64,000 nt of DNA. It comes from Nitrospiria bacterium. Its GTDB lineage: Bacteria > Nitrospirota > Nitrospiria > JACQBZ01. This document shows, one piece after another, positions 8,271 through 17,735 of this stretch; position 1 is the first letter of the stretch; each line of letters starts with the position of its first letter. The notes under the pieces are model-generated. The model was not told where the DNA came from, made no database searches, and saw only the letters and a list, made by a program, of their open reading frames with translations. Made by a program: the position numbers and the translations under genes. The stretch covers positions 83,498 through 147,497 of the forward strand of contig DATKAN010000038.1 of NCBI GenBank assembly GCA_035498035.1, in the 5' to 3' direction.

Positions 8271-8984
8271 ATGGATGGATCAGTCGCCGCCAATCTGCGA
8301 TGGGTCCGGGAACGGATCCTCGCCGCCGCGGAACGGTCCGGACGTGATCCGAGACGGATTACGCTGGTTGTCGTCACCAAAGGGGTGAGGAGCGACCGTG
8401 TTCGGGAGGCCGTGGCGGCCGGCGCCACCGTGCTGGGCGAAAACCGGGTTCAGGAAGCCCTGCCGAAAATCAAGGCCCTTGGGGAGACGGTTCGGTGGCA
8501 TCTGATCGGCCACCTTCAGAGGAATAAAGTAAAGCAGGCCGTCCCGAATTTTGATCTGATCCATTCGGTCGACAGTCCCGAGCTGGCCGAAGAGATCGAA
8601 CGGCGCGCCGAGCAGGCCGGGATCCGACAAAGGGTGCTGATTCAAGTGAATGTGTCCCGCGAGCCCAGCAAACACGGGATATTACCGGAAGCGGTGGACG
8701 ATTTGGTTCGGAAAACGGCGGCCCTTCCGCATCTTGTTCTGGACGGATTGATGACGATTCCGCCCCCGTCAACCGATCCGAAACGATCGAGGCCCTATTT
8801 TCGCTGGCTGGGTGAAAAAGCGGAAGAGCTCGGGCGGGCCGGACGGCCCGTTCGGGAGCTGTCGATGGGAATGTCCGGCGATTTTGAGGTGGCCATCGAG
8901 GAAGGGGCGACCCTGATTCGTGTCGGGACCGCGATTTTCGGCCCTCGGGGAATGACGGAAGGGATTGAAGGGGGACCGGCATAA
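8271..8984 (+). CDS. yggS: PLP homeostasis protein, YggS/PLPBP family
   Basis: Pyridoxal-phosphate-binding TIM-barrel protein that controls cellular PLP pools and has no known catalysis. The product (237 aa) has the PLP lysine in LVVVTKGV, GENRVQEAL, WHLIGHLQRNKVK, SVDS, VNVSREPSKHG and the phosphate-binding end MGMSGDFEVAIEEGATLIRVGTAIFG. ATG 8271 is chosen because MDGSVAANLRWVRERI lines up with family N termini and GGAGAG abuts it; an ATG at 8199 overlapping the pgeF stop would add 24 unconserved residues. Confidence 0.93.
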   Translation: MDGSVAANLRWVRERILAAAERSGRDPRRITLVVVTKGVRSDRVREAVAAGATVLGENRVQEALPKIKALGETVRWHLIGHLQRNKVKQAVPNFDLIHSVDSPELAEEIERRAEQAGIRQRVLIQVNVSREPSKHGILPEAVDDLVRKTAALPHLVLDGLMTIPPPSTDPKRSRPYFRWLGEKAEELGRAGRPVRELSMGMSGDFEVAIEEGATLIRVGTAIFGPRGMTEGIEGGPA

Positions 8985-8986
8985 CA

Positions 8987-9286
8987 ATGTTCATCGCCGC
9001 CAACCTGATTAAGGCCGTCGCTGAGGTGGTCAGTATCATTTTGAATTTTTACATGTGGGTGATCATTATCCGGGCCCTGATCTCTTGGGTCAATCCGGAT
9101 CCCTATAACCCGATCGTCCAGTTTCTTTACAAGGTGACGGAGCCGGTGCTGCACCCCGTCCGTCGGCTCATCCCGGTGTATAATATGGGTATCGATCTTT
9201 CGCCGTTGATCGTGATCCTGATCCTAATTTTCCTGAGAAGTTTTTTGGTGGCCAGTTTGTATCAATTGGCCCTTCGGCTGCAATAA
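8987..9286 (+). CDS. yggT: YggT family inner-membrane protein
   Basis: A 99-aa integral membrane protein with two hydrophobic stretches (about residues 3-31 and 70-95) flanking the family signature ALISWVNPDPYNPIVQFLYKVTEPVL. In many bacteria yggT sits between yggS and divIVA/sepF and is linked to osmotic tolerance or membrane organisation around division, though its biochemical role is not established. It follows yggS by two bases, so it is almost certainly cotranscribed. Confidence 0.92.
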   Translation: MFIAANLIKAVAEVVSIILNFYMWVIIIRALISWVNPDPYNPIVQFLYKVTEPVLHPVRRLIPVYNMGIDLSPLIVILILIFLRSFLVASLYQLALRLQ

Positions 9287-9330
9287 TCCGCCGCCGCGGG
9301 CCTCACGCACGTCAGCCAGAGGAGGATGGA

Positions 9331-9855
9331 ATGAAGATCACACCGTTGGACATTCAGCAGGCCGGTTTCAAGGTCCGGGTGCGGGGCTATGACCGGCAGG
9401 AAGTGGACAGCTTCCTCGATGCCATCACCGAGGATTACGAGGCGCTGGTCCGAGAGAACAGCACCCTTCGAGAGAAGGTGGCCGAATCGGAGAATCAACT
9501 GGCCGAGTTGCGAAAGAAAGAGGCCACCTTGAACAATACCCTGATGAAAGCTCAAGACCTGGTGGAGGAAATGAAGCACGGGGCCCAAAGAGATGCGGAT
9601 CTGGTCTTGAAAGAAGCGGAGCTGAAAGCGGAGCAAATGATCCACGGGGCCCATGAAGAAATGGCCGCCATTAGACGGGAAATCCTCGATCTTCAGAAGC
9701 AAAGGGTCGTGTTCCTGGAGAAGATCCGGTCCATGATCAAGATCTTCCAGAGGGTTGTCGAACTTGAGGATCGTGAAGAGGACAAGAACGGAAAAAAAGA
9801 ACGATCGGAAGAGGAACGGGATGACAATGTCCGTCTGTTGAAACCGAAAACATAA
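9331..9855 (+). CDS. divIVA: DivIVA domain coiled-coil protein
   Basis: Membrane-curvature-sensing scaffold protein. Residues 1-35 (ITPLDIQQAGFKVRVRGYDR and QEVDSFLDAI) are the DivIVA lipid-binding domain; the rest (residues 40-160) is Glu/Lys/Leu-rich coiled coil, ending in a charged tail. Length 174 aa is typical. The ATG follows a strong GAGGAGG. Location after yggT in a division cluster suggests a role at poles or septum, which is inference. Confidence 0.93.
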   Translation: MKITPLDIQQAGFKVRVRGYDRQEVDSFLDAITEDYEALVRENSTLREKVAESENQLAELRKKEATLNNTLMKAQDLVEEMKHGAQRDADLVLKEAELKAEQMIHGAHEEMAAIRREILDLQKQRVVFLEKIRSMIKIFQRVVELEDREEDKNGKKERSEEERDDNVRLLKPKT

Positions 9856-10043
9856 CGGCGAAACCTCTCTGGCAAGCTGCGAGTTGAATACCGTGATATG
9901 GCAGGCTGCTCAAAAAAAACCTGATCCCCCCTCCGGAGACTTCCGACACGATCGATCCTGGACCGGGGTTACGAGGCCGCGGCCCCGAGGGCGAGCGAGG
10001 CGCACTCCACCGGTAGCTCGAGAAGACCGAGGGGGCGAGGACA

Positions 10044-10080
10044 CGGCCTATGGACTTTTTCAGCCGCCGGCCTATGGAGG
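10044..10080 (+). repeat. Short direct repeat upstream of the HicB-like gene
   Basis: CGGCCTATGGA occurs at 10044-10054 and again at 10068-10078, where the second copy leads into the GGAGGTGA ribosome binding site. The rest of the 230-nt divIVA-to-10086 spacer is GC-rich and holds no other recognisable signal. Confidence 0.4.
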
Positions 10081-10085
10081 TGAAG

Positions 10086-10313
10086 ATGCATTACGATGTG
10101 TACATCACTCAAAAAGACCGGATCTATACGGCCATGGTTCCGGCCCTGCCCGGCTGTACGGCCCTCGGACGTTCGGAGGATGAGGTGCTGGGCAACATTC
10201 GGGATGTGATTGAAGGGTATTTTCGATCGCTGCAGATGCAGCGAAAACCATTTCCCGACGTCAAGGTGGTGAAGATACACCATGCCCGATATCCCACCGC
10301 TCGATCTGCGTGA
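10086..10313 (+). CDS. HicB-like small protein (type II antitoxin-like fold), orphan
   Basis: A 75-aa protein beginning MHYDVYITQKDRIYTAMVPALPGC, with the HicB/UPF0150 pattern of a partial RNase H-like fold (alternating strands, PALPGCTALGRSEDEVLGNIRDVIEGY). HicB antitoxins usually pair with a HicA toxin and carry a C-terminal DNA-binding domain; both are missing here, so it is better read as a stand-alone HicB-fold protein of unknown role. The ATG at 10086 follows GGAGGTGA (10076-10083). It overlaps the next gene by 32 nt, suggesting coupling. Confidence 0.75.
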   Translation: MHYDVYITQKDRIYTAMVPALPGCTALGRSEDEVLGNIRDVIEGYFRSLQMQRKPFPDVKVVKIHHARYPTARSA

Positions 10314-10593
10314 AACCGAAGAAGGCGTTGTTCTCAAAGTTTCGGTCCAGCCCAGGGCCTCCCGCCAGGAGTTGTCCGGCATCCATGACGGCGCATTGAG
10401 GTTGCGGCTGACGGTTCCTCCGGTCGAAGGCGCAGCGAACGAGGCCTGTCGGGTCTTTCTGGCGGAGTTGTTTCAGACTCCGAAAAGCCGGATCCAGATC
10501 ATCCGTGGGGTGCGCTCCCGACAGAAGTGGGTTCAGATAGAGGGACTGACCTCCGACATGATTTTACGGCGGCTTGCCCAGAACCCGGATTAG
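10282..10593 (+). CDS. yggU: DUF167 (YggU/YggU-like) family protein
   Basis: A 103-aa protein of the conserved DUF167 family: VVLKVSVQPRASRQEL, LRLRLTVPPVEGAANEACRVFLAELF and SRIQIIRGVRSRQKWVQIEGL are the family blocks. The function is unknown; the gene is commonly found with yggS/yggT/divIVA, as here. It ends tail-to-tail with the minus-strand cytochrome gene, whose stop overlaps it by 4 nt. Confidence 0.9.
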   Translation: MPDIPPLDLRETEEGVVLKVSVQPRASRQELSGIHDGALRLRLTVPPVEGAANEACRVFLAELFQTPKSRIQIIRGVRSRQKWVQIEGLTSDMILRRLAQNPD

Positions 10594-11324
10594 CGGTCGT
10601 GACAGACCAGGCATAGCGTCTTGATGGGGACGCGGAGAAAAGGACGGGTGTCGTTGTCGTGGGGATTGTGACAGGAATCGCAATGGATGACGCCCCGGAA
10701 GGTTCGGACCAATGTCGCGGCGGAGGCCGGATCGTTCGGGTCGATGTTTTGCAAATTCAGCGCGGCGGATTGGGGTCCGGTCGGCAAGATCACACCGCTT
10801 TCGTCACGGTCGGGAATCGACCAGTAACGTTTGAGCTTCGGATCGGGCCGATCGTTGGCGTACGTTCCGTCCGGTTGTCGTGGATACAGGATCGAATCGG
10901 GGTGGTCCGGAATTTGAAGGCCGGTCCGCAGGGCGGCGACGGCCCGGGGGTTGTAAGTCGCCGCCGACCCAGAAAACCCGAGCTGATGGATGTTGCTGCC
11001 GAGGACCCCGTCGTGGCAGGTCAAGCAGTCAAAGGAAGGCCCGAAGGGTTTTGTATCGGGGGTGCCCTTTCCTGAAGGAGGCGGGACAACGTGGGTCGTC
11101 TGAAAGGTCTTGATCGGATTATCTTTGTCCCAGGCGGCCGCGGCCTGGGAGACGGTGCCTTTAATATGGCAGGAACCACAAACCGTTTCCATCGGGGAAG
11201 CCGCGCCGGCCGGAATCACGTTGTGCTTGCTGGATAGGACCTGATCAAATCCTTGCCCGCCGGCGATGCCCCGGAGGAGAACCCCGATCGTAGTGAACAC
11301 CAGCGTCCGCTGTCGAAAGGTCAT
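10590..11324 (-). CDS. Tetraheme c-type cytochrome with doubled CXXCH motif
   Basis: A 244-aa exported protein. A short basic N terminus and hydrophobic stretch (about residues 3-22) act as a signal peptide, so heme attachment is periplasmic. Four CXXCH sites are at residues 49-53 (CGSCH), 100-104 (CLTCH), 215-219 (CDSCH) and 238-242 (CLVCH); the third continues NPH, typical of doubled-CXXCH cytochromes of anaerobic or metal-cycling respiratory chains. Redox partner and role are not deducible. It follows glmM by 87 nt but has its own promoter with a palindrome in the spacer. Heme supply and the CcsA assembly protein are encoded upstream in the same strand run. Confidence 0.88.
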   Translation of the reverse strand: MTFRQRTLVFTTIGVLLRGIAGGQGFDQVLSSKHNVIPAGAASPMETVCGSCHIKGTVSQAAAAWDKDNPIKTFQTTHVVPPPSGKGTPDTKPFGPSFDCLTCHDGVLGSNIHQLGFSGSAATYNPRAVAALRTGLQIPDHPDSILYPRQPDGTYANDRPDPKLKRYWSIPDRDESGVILPTGPQSAALNLQNIDPNDPASAATLVRTFRGVIHCDSCHNPHDNDTRPFLRVPIKTLCLVCHDR

Positions 11325-11343
11325 GGCGTTTCCTCGCTAAAAA

Positions 11344-11373
11344 CCTATACCACAAACCGGTTTGTATTGTCTA
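11344..11373 (-). promoter_or_regulatory. Cytochrome c promoter with a perfect 14-bp palindrome between -35 and -10
   Basis: On the minus strand TAGACA (11368-11373) and TATAGG (11344-11349) are separated by 18 bp, and that spacer contains the perfect palindrome ACAAACCGGTTTGT (11352-11365). An operator placed inside a lengthened spacer is the arrangement used by MerR-type activators, but a simple repressor site is equally possible. Confidence 0.55.
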
Positions 11374-11411
11374 TTTTTATAAGGGCTGGTTTCTTCCACT
11401 CCCCTTTGAAC

Positions 11412-12785
11412 TCATCCTTTGGCCCCTAGGGCGTCCTGAATGGTTTTCGCCAGATCGTCGGCCCATTTCCTAATTTCCGGTTCATGTTCCCCTTCGATCA
11501 TGATCCGGATGAGGGGCTCGGTTCCGGAGTAGCGGACCAAGAGCCGCCCGGAGCCGTCCAGTTTCTTTTCCAGTAGTTCGATCCGCTGCTTCACCTTCGG
11601 AATTGTTGAGAAGTCGTGCCGTTCTTTGACCGGGACGTTGACCAGCACTTGGGGAAAATTGGTCATAACCTTGGCCAGTTCGGAAAGGGGTTTTCCGGTG
11701 GTCTTCATCAGGGCGAGGACCTGTACGGCCGTGATCAGTCCATCACCCGTGGTGTTGTAGTCCAAGAAGATCAAATGGCCGGATTGCTCCCCTCCGAAGT
11801 TATAACCGTCGCTAAGCATTCGTTCCAGCACATACCGGTCTCCCACCGCCGTCTTCACGATCTGAATGCCGGCCGCCTTCATGGCCCGATCCAGACCCAT
11901 GTTGCTCATTACGGTTGTGACCAGCGTGTTTTTGTTGAGCCGCCTCATCTTTTTCAGGGACACGGCCAAGGCCGCCATCACTTGATCTCCATTCAACAAA
12001 CGGCCTTTCTCGCAGGTGAAGATCGCCCGGTCGGCATCGCCGTCATGAGCGATTCCGACATCGGCGTGCTGCTCACGGACCGCTTTTCGGATCACGTCCG
12101 GATGGGTGGAGCCGCAGTTCCGATTGATGTTCATCCCGTCGGGTTCGTCTCCCAGGACGATCACCTTCGCATCCAGCTCCCGCAGAATCGTCGGCGCGAC
12201 TTTGTAGGCCGCGCCGTTCGCGCAATCGACCACAACCGTCAAACCTTGCAGGGTCATCCCCTTCGGAAGGGAGCTCTTGACGAACTCGATGTATCGTCCC
12301 TCCGCATCGTCCACGCGGAAGGCCTTCCCGATCGCGTCTGCCGTCGGGCGGATGGCGTCGATTTTTCCCGAGAAGATGAGCGCTTCCATCTCGTGTTCCA
12401 TCCGGTCCGGAAGTTTCAACCCGTCCCGGGAGAAGAATTTGATTCCGTTGTCCTGAAAGGAATTGTGCGAGGCCGAGATCACGACGCCCGCGTCCGCGCG
12501 CAGGCTCCGTGTGAGAAAGGCGATGCCGGGGGTGGGAAAGGGGCCCACCAAAAGGACGTCCACGCCCATCGAGCAGATGCCGGAGGTCAATGCGCTTTCG
12601 AGCATGTAGCCCGACAGACGGGTATCTTTTCCGATGACGATTCGGTGACGACCGGCCTTATTCTTGAACAGGTAGGCCGCGGCCCGGCCCAATTTCATGG
12701 CCATCTCGGAGGTCATCGGTTCTTGGTTGGCGATTCCCCGAACTCCGTCTGTTCCGAATAATTTTTTGGCCTGTCCGGGTTTCAT
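11412..12785 (-). CDS. glmM: Phosphoglucosamine mutase
   Basis: Converts glucosamine-6-phosphate to glucosamine-1-phosphate for UDP-GlcNAc and so for cell wall and LPS. The product (457 aa) starts [17 protein letters not shown], has the phosphoserine loop [19 protein letters not shown], the metal loop [11 protein letters not shown], the sugar-binding [10 protein letters not shown] and the phosphate-binding [16 protein letters not shown] prefer ATG 12785, seven bases after AGGATT, over 12803. The gene is third in cdaA-cdaR-glmM, a linkage known from Firmicutes where CdaR and GlmM modulate the diadenylate cyclase. Confidence 0.96.
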   Translation of the reverse strand: MKPGQAKKLFGTDGVRGIANQEPMTSEMAMKLGRAAAYLFKNKAGRHRIVIGKDTRLSGYMLESALTSGICSMGVDVLLVGPFPTPGIAFLTRSLRADAGVVISASHNSFQDNGIKFFSRDGLKLPDRMEHEMEALIFSGKIDAIRPTADAIGKAFRVDDAEGRYIEFVKSSLPKGMTLQGLTVVVDCANGAAYKVAPTILRELDAKVIVLGDEPDGMNINRNCGSTHPDVIRKAVREQHADVGIAHDGDADRAIFTCEKGRLLNGDQVMAALAVSLKKMRRLNKNTLVTTVMSNMGLDRAMKAAGIQIVKTAVGDRYVLERMLSDGYNFGGEQSGHLIFLDYNTTGDGLITAVQVLALMKTTGKPLSELAKVMTNFPQVLVNVPVKERHDFSTIPKVKQRIELLEKKLDGSGRLLVRYSGTEPLIRIMIEGEHEPEIRKWADDLAKTIQDALGAKG

Positions 12786-12786
12786 T

Positions 12787-13449
12787 TTAATCCTGTTTGA
12801 CAAAATGCACCTTTACTTGAATCGGCTGTTTTTCATCGACCCGGAGATCCTTTCCCAAAAGAATCAGCTTGGTCTCGCGGACGAGTGTTCTCCGTGCGCC
12901 GGTGACGTCGATCGGGTCCGTCATGAGTTGGGTGAGCGGATCGACGATGCTTCGGGCGCCCTCAACCGTGACCCATGCCGGCGTGACCTCCACGCGATCA
13001 ATCCGATAACCCGCGGCGGGGATGCCATATACCCGGGCCGAGACCTGGACCGCCCTTTTTAACAAGGCCTCCGTGCGGATCACGACGCGTCTCGGGTTGA
13101 TCCAAGTGATTTGAGTATTGGAAGGGACCGCAATGACCGAGGGATCCAAAAAATAAACGTTATCACCTTCCCGGGCCTTCGTCAAATCCAGGGCGGCGCT
13201 CAGTCGATGGCCCGTTATCTGTTGGAGAATCCGCTCGGGACCTTTGATCCGAACATTCACGTCGTTGATCATGTCTCCGACGACAACCAGGCTGGGAGGG
13301 ACGTTTTGCAATTCCAACGGAACGGTCAGTTCCATCTCCACCCCGCCCTTCGAATTCACGTAGAACCAGAGGATCACCGCGAAGGCGAGCGAGGTGATCT
13401 TGATCAGGTAGTTATCCAGCAGCAGGGCCTTCAGATGATTCAGAATCAT
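12787..13449 (-). CDS. cdaR: YbbR-domain protein CdaR
   Basis: Membrane-anchored regulator of diadenylate cyclase CdaA. The 220-aa protein has one N-terminal membrane segment ([16 protein letters not shown], about residues 17-32) followed by two YbbR-like repeats of the [17 protein letters not shown] type facing the periplasm. Its ATG overlaps the cdaA stop by 4 nt, and glmM follows after a single base, so the three are cotranscribed. Confidence 0.9.
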   Translation of the reverse strand: MILNHLKALLLDNYLIKITSLAFAVILWFYVNSKGGVEMELTVPLELQNVPPSLVVVGDMINDVNVRIKGPERILQQITGHRLSAALDLTKAREGDNVYFLDPSVIAVPSNTQITWINPRRVVIRTEALLKRAVQVSARVYGIPAAGYRIDRVEVTPAWVTVEGARSIVDPLTQLMTDPIDVTGARRTLVRETKLILLGKDLRVDEKQPIQVKVHFVKQD

Positions 13450-14261
13450 TTGGAGCGGACCGGAAAGAACTCCTTTAATCGTTCAACCAGCGCCAGTCCT
13501 TCCCTTTTTTCCCGAAGGAAGATCCGGTTCAGGACCCGTCGAAGCGCGGCGGCGTCCAGTTCCCGGGTCAATTTCCCCCCGATAATGACCGAGATCGCTC
13601 CGGTTTCCTCCGAGACCACGATCACGACCGCATCGGTTTCCTCCGTGATTCCCAGCGCGGCCCGGTGACGGGTGCCGAGCATCTTGTTCACATCCGGGCT
13701 CAACGTCAAGGGCAGGAAACACCCGGCGGCAATCAAGCGGTCTCCCTTGATGATCACAGCGCCGTCGTGAAGCGGCGAATACGGCATAAAGAGGCTCAGG
13801 AGCAGCTCCTTGGACAATTTGGCGTCCAACGCCACGCCGACCTCCACGATGTCCTTCAGTTCGATCTCCCTTTCAAGAACGATGATCGCCCCCATTCTCT
13901 TGTTGGCCATCGAGATCACCGCGCGGATGATCTCTTCGAGCGTACGGGATTCCTCGCCGGTGTTCATGGTTCGATTGAACGGGGTCTGACCGATTTGGGC
14001 GAGGGCCCGGCGGATTTCGGGCTGAAAAAGTATGACGATGACCAGGACCATTTGGGCCCAGAAACTTGTTACCAGCCAATCCACCGTATAGAGCTCGACC
14101 GATTTGGATAGGATGGATGCGAGCAGAAGAAAGGTCAGTCCCACCAAGATCTTGAGGGCGCGTGTGCCCTTCAGGATCAGAAAAAGCCAGTACAGCATCG
14201 TGGCGACGATGGCGATGTCAAGAACATCCTGCCACCGCATGCTCAAAACCATCTCACGCAT
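13446..14261 (-). CDS. cdaA: Diadenylate cyclase (c-di-AMP synthase), CdaA type
   Basis: Membrane enzyme making c-di-AMP from two ATP. The product (271 aa) has three N-terminal transmembrane helices (residues ~14-90) and the DAC domain with the catalytic DGA motif in PLHDGAVII and the RHR motif in GTRHRAALGI, plus the GGK end of the active site. The start is ambiguous among three in-frame ATGs (14261, 14252, 14240) within the folP/cdaA junction. Its presence implies c-di-AMP signalling in this organism; no phosphodiesterase lies in the window. Confidence 0.94.
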   Translation of the reverse strand: MREMVLSMRWQDVLDIAIVATMLYWLFLILKGTRALKILVGLTFLLLASILSKSVELYTVDWLVTSFWAQMVLVIVILFQPEIRRALAQIGQTPFNRTMNTGEESRTLEEIIRAVISMANKRMGAIIVLEREIELKDIVEVGVALDAKLSKELLLSLFMPYSPLHDGAVIIKGDRLIAAGCFLPLTLSPDVNKMLGTRHRAALGITEETDAVVIVVSEETGAISVIIGGKLTRELDAAALRRVLNRIFLREKREGLALVERLKEFFPVRSK

Positions 14262-15144
14262 GTCGATCCCGCTTCATGGCCTCCACCATCCGGACCACGC
14301 GAACCATGGCCCTGACGTCGTGGACGCGGATGATGGAAGCCCCGTTCAAGACCCCTACGGCCACGGCCGCCGCCGTTCCCTCGAGCCGTTCCGCGACGGG
14401 CAACCCCAAGGCTTGACCGATAAAGGATTTACGCGACGGTCCGATCAGGAGAGGCCGGCCGATCGTGCCGAACTCCGCCAGCCGGGAGAGAATTTCCAGG
14501 TTGTGCTCGGTCGTTTTGCCGAAGCCGATGCCCGGATCCAGCACGATACGGTCCCGGGATATCCCCGACCGCTCAGCCCATTGAACCCGTGTTTCGAAAA
14601 AATCACGGATCTCAAGGATCACATCGGTGTACATCGGATGCGCTTGCATGGTTTTGGGCGTTCCCTGCATATGCATGAGCACAACCGGAACGCCTTCCCG
14701 GGCGACGAGAGGTCCCATTTCCGGATCGAAGCGCAGCGCGCTGATGTCATTGACGATCCGCGCCCCGGCTGCAAGGGCCCGCCGGGCGACTTCGGCTTTC
14801 ATCGTGTCAATGGAGATCGGGATCCTGAGACGTTTTGCGAGAGATTCAATTACCGGTACCACACGCCGAATTTCCTCCTCCACGGGAACCGAATCTGCGC
14901 CCGGCCGGGAGGATTCCCCTCCAATGTCGATGAGATCGGCCCCCTCTTCGGCCAGGACTTCGGCCCGGCGGATCGCCTCGTCCGCTTTCAGGAAGAGTCC
15001 GCCGTCGGAAAAAGAATCCGGCGTGACATTCAATATGCCCATCAAGAGGGTTCGCGGTCCCAGAGAAAGTTCCAGACCGGGCCCCCGCAGATGGAAGGTC
15101 GGGGGATGTGTGGGGATCGCATGTTGCACGGGTTGTGATGCCAA
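14254..15144 (-). CDS. folP: Dihydropteroate synthase
   Basis: Condenses 6-hydroxymethyl-dihydropterin pyrophosphate with p-aminobenzoate in folate synthesis. TIM-barrel motifs are MGILNVTPDSFSDGG, DLIDIGGESSRPGA, ISIDTMKAEVARRAL, VNDISAL, LMHMQGTPKTMQ, DPGIGFGKT and GPSRKSFIG. The frame is open far upstream into ftsH, but a TTG at 15144, five bases after AGGAGG, gives a 296-aa protein of normal size. folK, the preceding enzyme, is at 35.7-36.2 kb. Confidence 0.94.
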   Translation of the reverse strand: MASQPVQHAIPTHPPTFHLRGPGLELSLGPRTLLMGILNVTPDSFSDGGLFLKADEAIRRAEVLAEEGADLIDIGGESSRPGADSVPVEEEIRRVVPVIESLAKRLRIPISIDTMKAEVARRALAAGARIVNDISALRFDPEMGPLVAREGVPVVLMHMQGTPKTMQAHPMYTDVILEIRDFFETRVQWAERSGISRDRIVLDPGIGFGKTTEHNLEILSRLAEFGTIGRPLLIGPSRKSFIGQALGLPVAERLEGTAAAVAVGVLNGASIIRVHDVRAMVRVVRMVEAMKRDRHA

Positions 15145-15233
15145 TCCAACCTCCTCTGCCCCGAAGCCGGCGGAAAGGGATCGAGCTGAGGATAAAAGAG
15201 GCGGGTCAGAATTGTGTGCGGGAACGATAAAGG

Positions 15234-17030
15234 TTATGCGGAAGCTCCTTCGATGAGCTTGTCTATTTCGGGCGCGTCCAGCACCTCTTTTTCCAGCAGG
15301 GCCTCCGCAATGGCCCGCAGTGCCTTTATATTCTCCCGTAGAATGTTCTTGGCCCGCTCGTAGTTGTCCATCACCAGCCGTTTCACCTCGTTGTCGATCT
15401 CGATGGCGGTGCTTTCGCTGTAATCGCGTCGGGTCGCTATCTCGCGTCCGAGGAAGATTTCTTCGTCCTTCTTTCCGAAGGTCAAGGGACCCAGTTTCTC
15501 GCTCATACCCCATTCGCAGATCATCTTCCGGGCGAGGTCCGTGGCCCGTTCGATGTCATTGCCGGCGCCGGTCGTGATGCGATTGAGGACGATTTCTTCG
15601 GCCGCGCGGCCTCCCATCAGAATGGCGATGTTGTTGTAAAGGAACTCCCGGGGAAAGGTGTAGCGGTCGTCCGTCGGCAGTTGCATCGTCAGACCCAAGG
15701 CCCGCCCTCGGGGAATGATGGTGACCTTATGGACCGGGTCCGTTCCCGGAATCATTCGTGCGACCAAGGCATGTCCCGCTTCATGGTAGGCCGTCGTGCG
15801 CTTTTCTTCGTCGCTCAGGACCATGCTTTTCCGTTCGACACCCATAAGGACTTTGTCTTTGGCCGCCTCAAAATCGGACATCTCGACGGCCTTCTTGTCC
15901 ATCCGGGCCGCCAAAAGCGCGGCCTCATTGACGAGATTGGCCAGATCGGCGCCCGAAAAACCGGGGGTCCCGCGCGCGATCACTTCGAGGTTAACGTCTT
16001 TGCCCAGAGGAAAGCGTTTGGTGTGGACCCGAAGGACCTCGAGGCGACCCCGAACGTCCGGACGGGAGACCACAACCTGGCGGTCAAAACGGCCTGGACG
16101 GAGCAAGGCCGGATCCAGAACATCCGGCCGGTTTGTGGCGGCGATGAGGATCACCCCTTCGCTTGTCTCGAAGCCGTCCATTTCGACCAGCAGTTGGTTC
16201 AAGGTTTGCTCGCGTTCATCATGGCCTCCGCCCAAACCCGCGCCGCGGAGTCGTCCGACGGCATCGATTTCATCGATGAAAATAATGCAGGGAGCATTCT
16301 TCTTACCCTGTTCAAAGAGGTCCCGCACCCGCGAGGCTCCAACCCCGACAAACATCTCCACGAAATCGGAACCGCTGATCGAGAAAAAAGGGACGCCCGC
16401 TTCACCGGCTATGGCCTTGGCCAAGAGGGTTTTGCCCGTTCCGGGTGGGCCGACAATCAAAACCCCTTTGGGAATCCGGCCGCCCAATTTCTGGAATTTC
16501 GGAGGGTCCTTCAGAAACTCGATGATCTCCGTCACCTCTTCTTTCGCTTCATCGATTCCGGCCACGTCTGCGAAGGTGACTTTCTTCCGGTCTTCGGTCA
16601 GAAGGCGGGCCCGGCTTTTCCCGAAGGAAAGCGCCTTATTCCCGCCGATCTGCATTTGCCTCATCAGGAAGAACCATAGCACCAAAAACAGGACGAAAGG
16701 ACCCCAAGTCACCAAAAAGGTGATATACCATGGACTTTCTTCCGGCGGTCGCGCCACGATCTTGACATTCTTGTCCCGCAGGAGTTTCACGAGATCCGGA
16801 TATTCGACCGTATAGGTCCTGAATTTATTGCCGTCTTTTAACACCCCGTTGATTTGATTGGGCTTCATCGTGACTTCGGTGACATCCCCCTTCTCCAAGC
16901 GGGTCATGAAATCACTAAAAATGATCTCTTCCTCCAACGATTGGCTGGGGGCTTGAAAAAGATGGAACAACAATATCATAAAAAGACCTACGAGCAGCCA
17001 AAAGATCATGTTTTTCATTCTCGAGCTCAC
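15234..17030 (-). CDS. ftsH: ATP-dependent zinc metalloprotease FtsH
   Basis: Hexameric membrane AAA+ protease for quality control and regulated proteolysis. Two transmembrane segments (residues ~8-25 and ~105-125) bracket the periplasmic domain; the AAA domain has Walker A GPPGTGKT, Walker B IIFIDEID and the second region of homology with RPGRFDRQV; the protease zinc site is HEAGH. The protein is 598 aa. A GTG start at 17030 sits seven bases after AGGAGGT. It lies between hpt and folP, a very common neighbourhood, though tilS is missing here. Confidence 0.97.
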   Translation of the reverse strand: MSSRMKNMIFWLLVGLFMILLFHLFQAPSQSLEEEIIFSDFMTRLEKGDVTEVTMKPNQINGVLKDGNKFRTYTVEYPDLVKLLRDKNVKIVARPPEESPWYITFLVTWGPFVLFLVLWFFLMRQMQIGGNKALSFGKSRARLLTEDRKKVTFADVAGIDEAKEEVTEIIEFLKDPPKFQKLGGRIPKGVLIVGPPGTGKTLLAKAIAGEAGVPFFSISGSDFVEMFVGVGASRVRDLFEQGKKNAPCIIFIDEIDAVGRLRGAGLGGGHDEREQTLNQLLVEMDGFETSEGVILIAATNRPDVLDPALLRPGRFDRQVVVSRPDVRGRLEVLRVHTKRFPLGKDVNLEVIARGTPGFSGADLANLVNEAALLAARMDKKAVEMSDFEAAKDKVLMGVERKSMVLSDEEKRTTAYHEAGHALVARMIPGTDPVHKVTIIPRGRALGLTMQLPTDDRYTFPREFLYNNIAILMGGRAAEEIVLNRITTGAGNDIERATDLARKMICEWGMSEKLGPLTFGKKDEEIFLGREIATRRDYSESTAIEIDNEVKRLVMDNYERAKNILRENIKALRAIAEALLEKEVLDAPEIDKLIEGASA

Positions 17031-17120
17031 TAAACCTACCTCCTAAACCCTGAAGCAATTTAGAACAATTGGTCCCGCGGCAACCGCGGAAACAACGAAA
17101 ATCATTTTAACACAGCTCCG

Positions 17121-17684
17121 TCATTCTTGCCAATAGAAAAGCTCCTCGGCTTCCGAGACCTTGTCCATCACCGCAATATAGGGAAGATTGCGATAACGGT
17201 TCTGGTAATCCAGGCCGTAGCCAACGACATATTTGTTCGGAAGAGTAAAACCCACGTAGTCGATCGAGACCCGGACCTTGCGGCGCTCCGGTTTGTCTAA
17301 GAGAGTGCAAACCTTGAGCGATTTAGGTTTCCGCGCCAAGAGCTGCTTTTTTAAAAAACTCACGGTCATCCCGGAATCGACAATGTCCTCCACGAGGAGA
17401 ACGTCCTGGCCGTTCACATCCTCGGCCATATCCGACAGAATTTTGATCTTTCCTGCGACCGACCGTTTCTGTGTGGGTCGGGTGGTGACCACGATGAAGT
17501 CGACCCGGAGCAGGAGGCGAATGGCCCGCACAAGATCGGCGTAAAAGGCGAAGGCCCCCTTGAGTACGCCCACCATCAGCAGGTTCTTGTCGGCGTAATC
17601 CAGGGTGATCTGGTTGCCCAGCTCCCGAATCCGCTTCTGCATTTCATCTTGTGTGATGATCGGTCGCCCGAAAATTCGTTCCAT
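17121..17684 (-). CDS. hpt: Hypoxanthine phosphoribosyltransferase
   Basis: Purine salvage enzyme joining hypoxanthine/guanine to PRPP. The 187-aa product has the PRPP loop in DVLLVEDIVDSGMT (VEDIVDSG), the flexible-loop region TTRPTQKRS and C-terminal VDYVGF-like base-binding region IDYVGFTLPNKYVVGYGLDY. ATG 17684 follows AAAGGACCAGGG. The 17031-17120 gap to ftsH contains a CCGCGG-CAA-CCGCGG hairpin without a T-run. Confidence 0.95.
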   Translation of the reverse strand: MERIFGRPIITQDEMQKRIRELGNQITLDYADKNLLMVGVLKGAFAFYADLVRAIRLLLRVDFIVVTTRPTQKRSVAGKIKILSDMAEDVNGQDVLLVEDIVDSGMTVSFLKKQLLARKPKSLKVCTLLDKPERRKVRVSIDYVGFTLPNKYVVGYGLDYQNRYRNLPYIAVMDKVSEAEELFYWQE

Positions 17685-17735
17685 CCCTGGTCCTTTCTTT
17701 GATAAGGGGCCCGCGTCGCTGATTATCGGAAAACG

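Noticed and set aside
10086..10593. Possible HicAB toxin-antitoxin pair
   Set aside because: The HicB-fold protein has no DNA-binding domain and the partner is DUF167, not HicA (no dsRNA-binding HicA motif with catalytic His).
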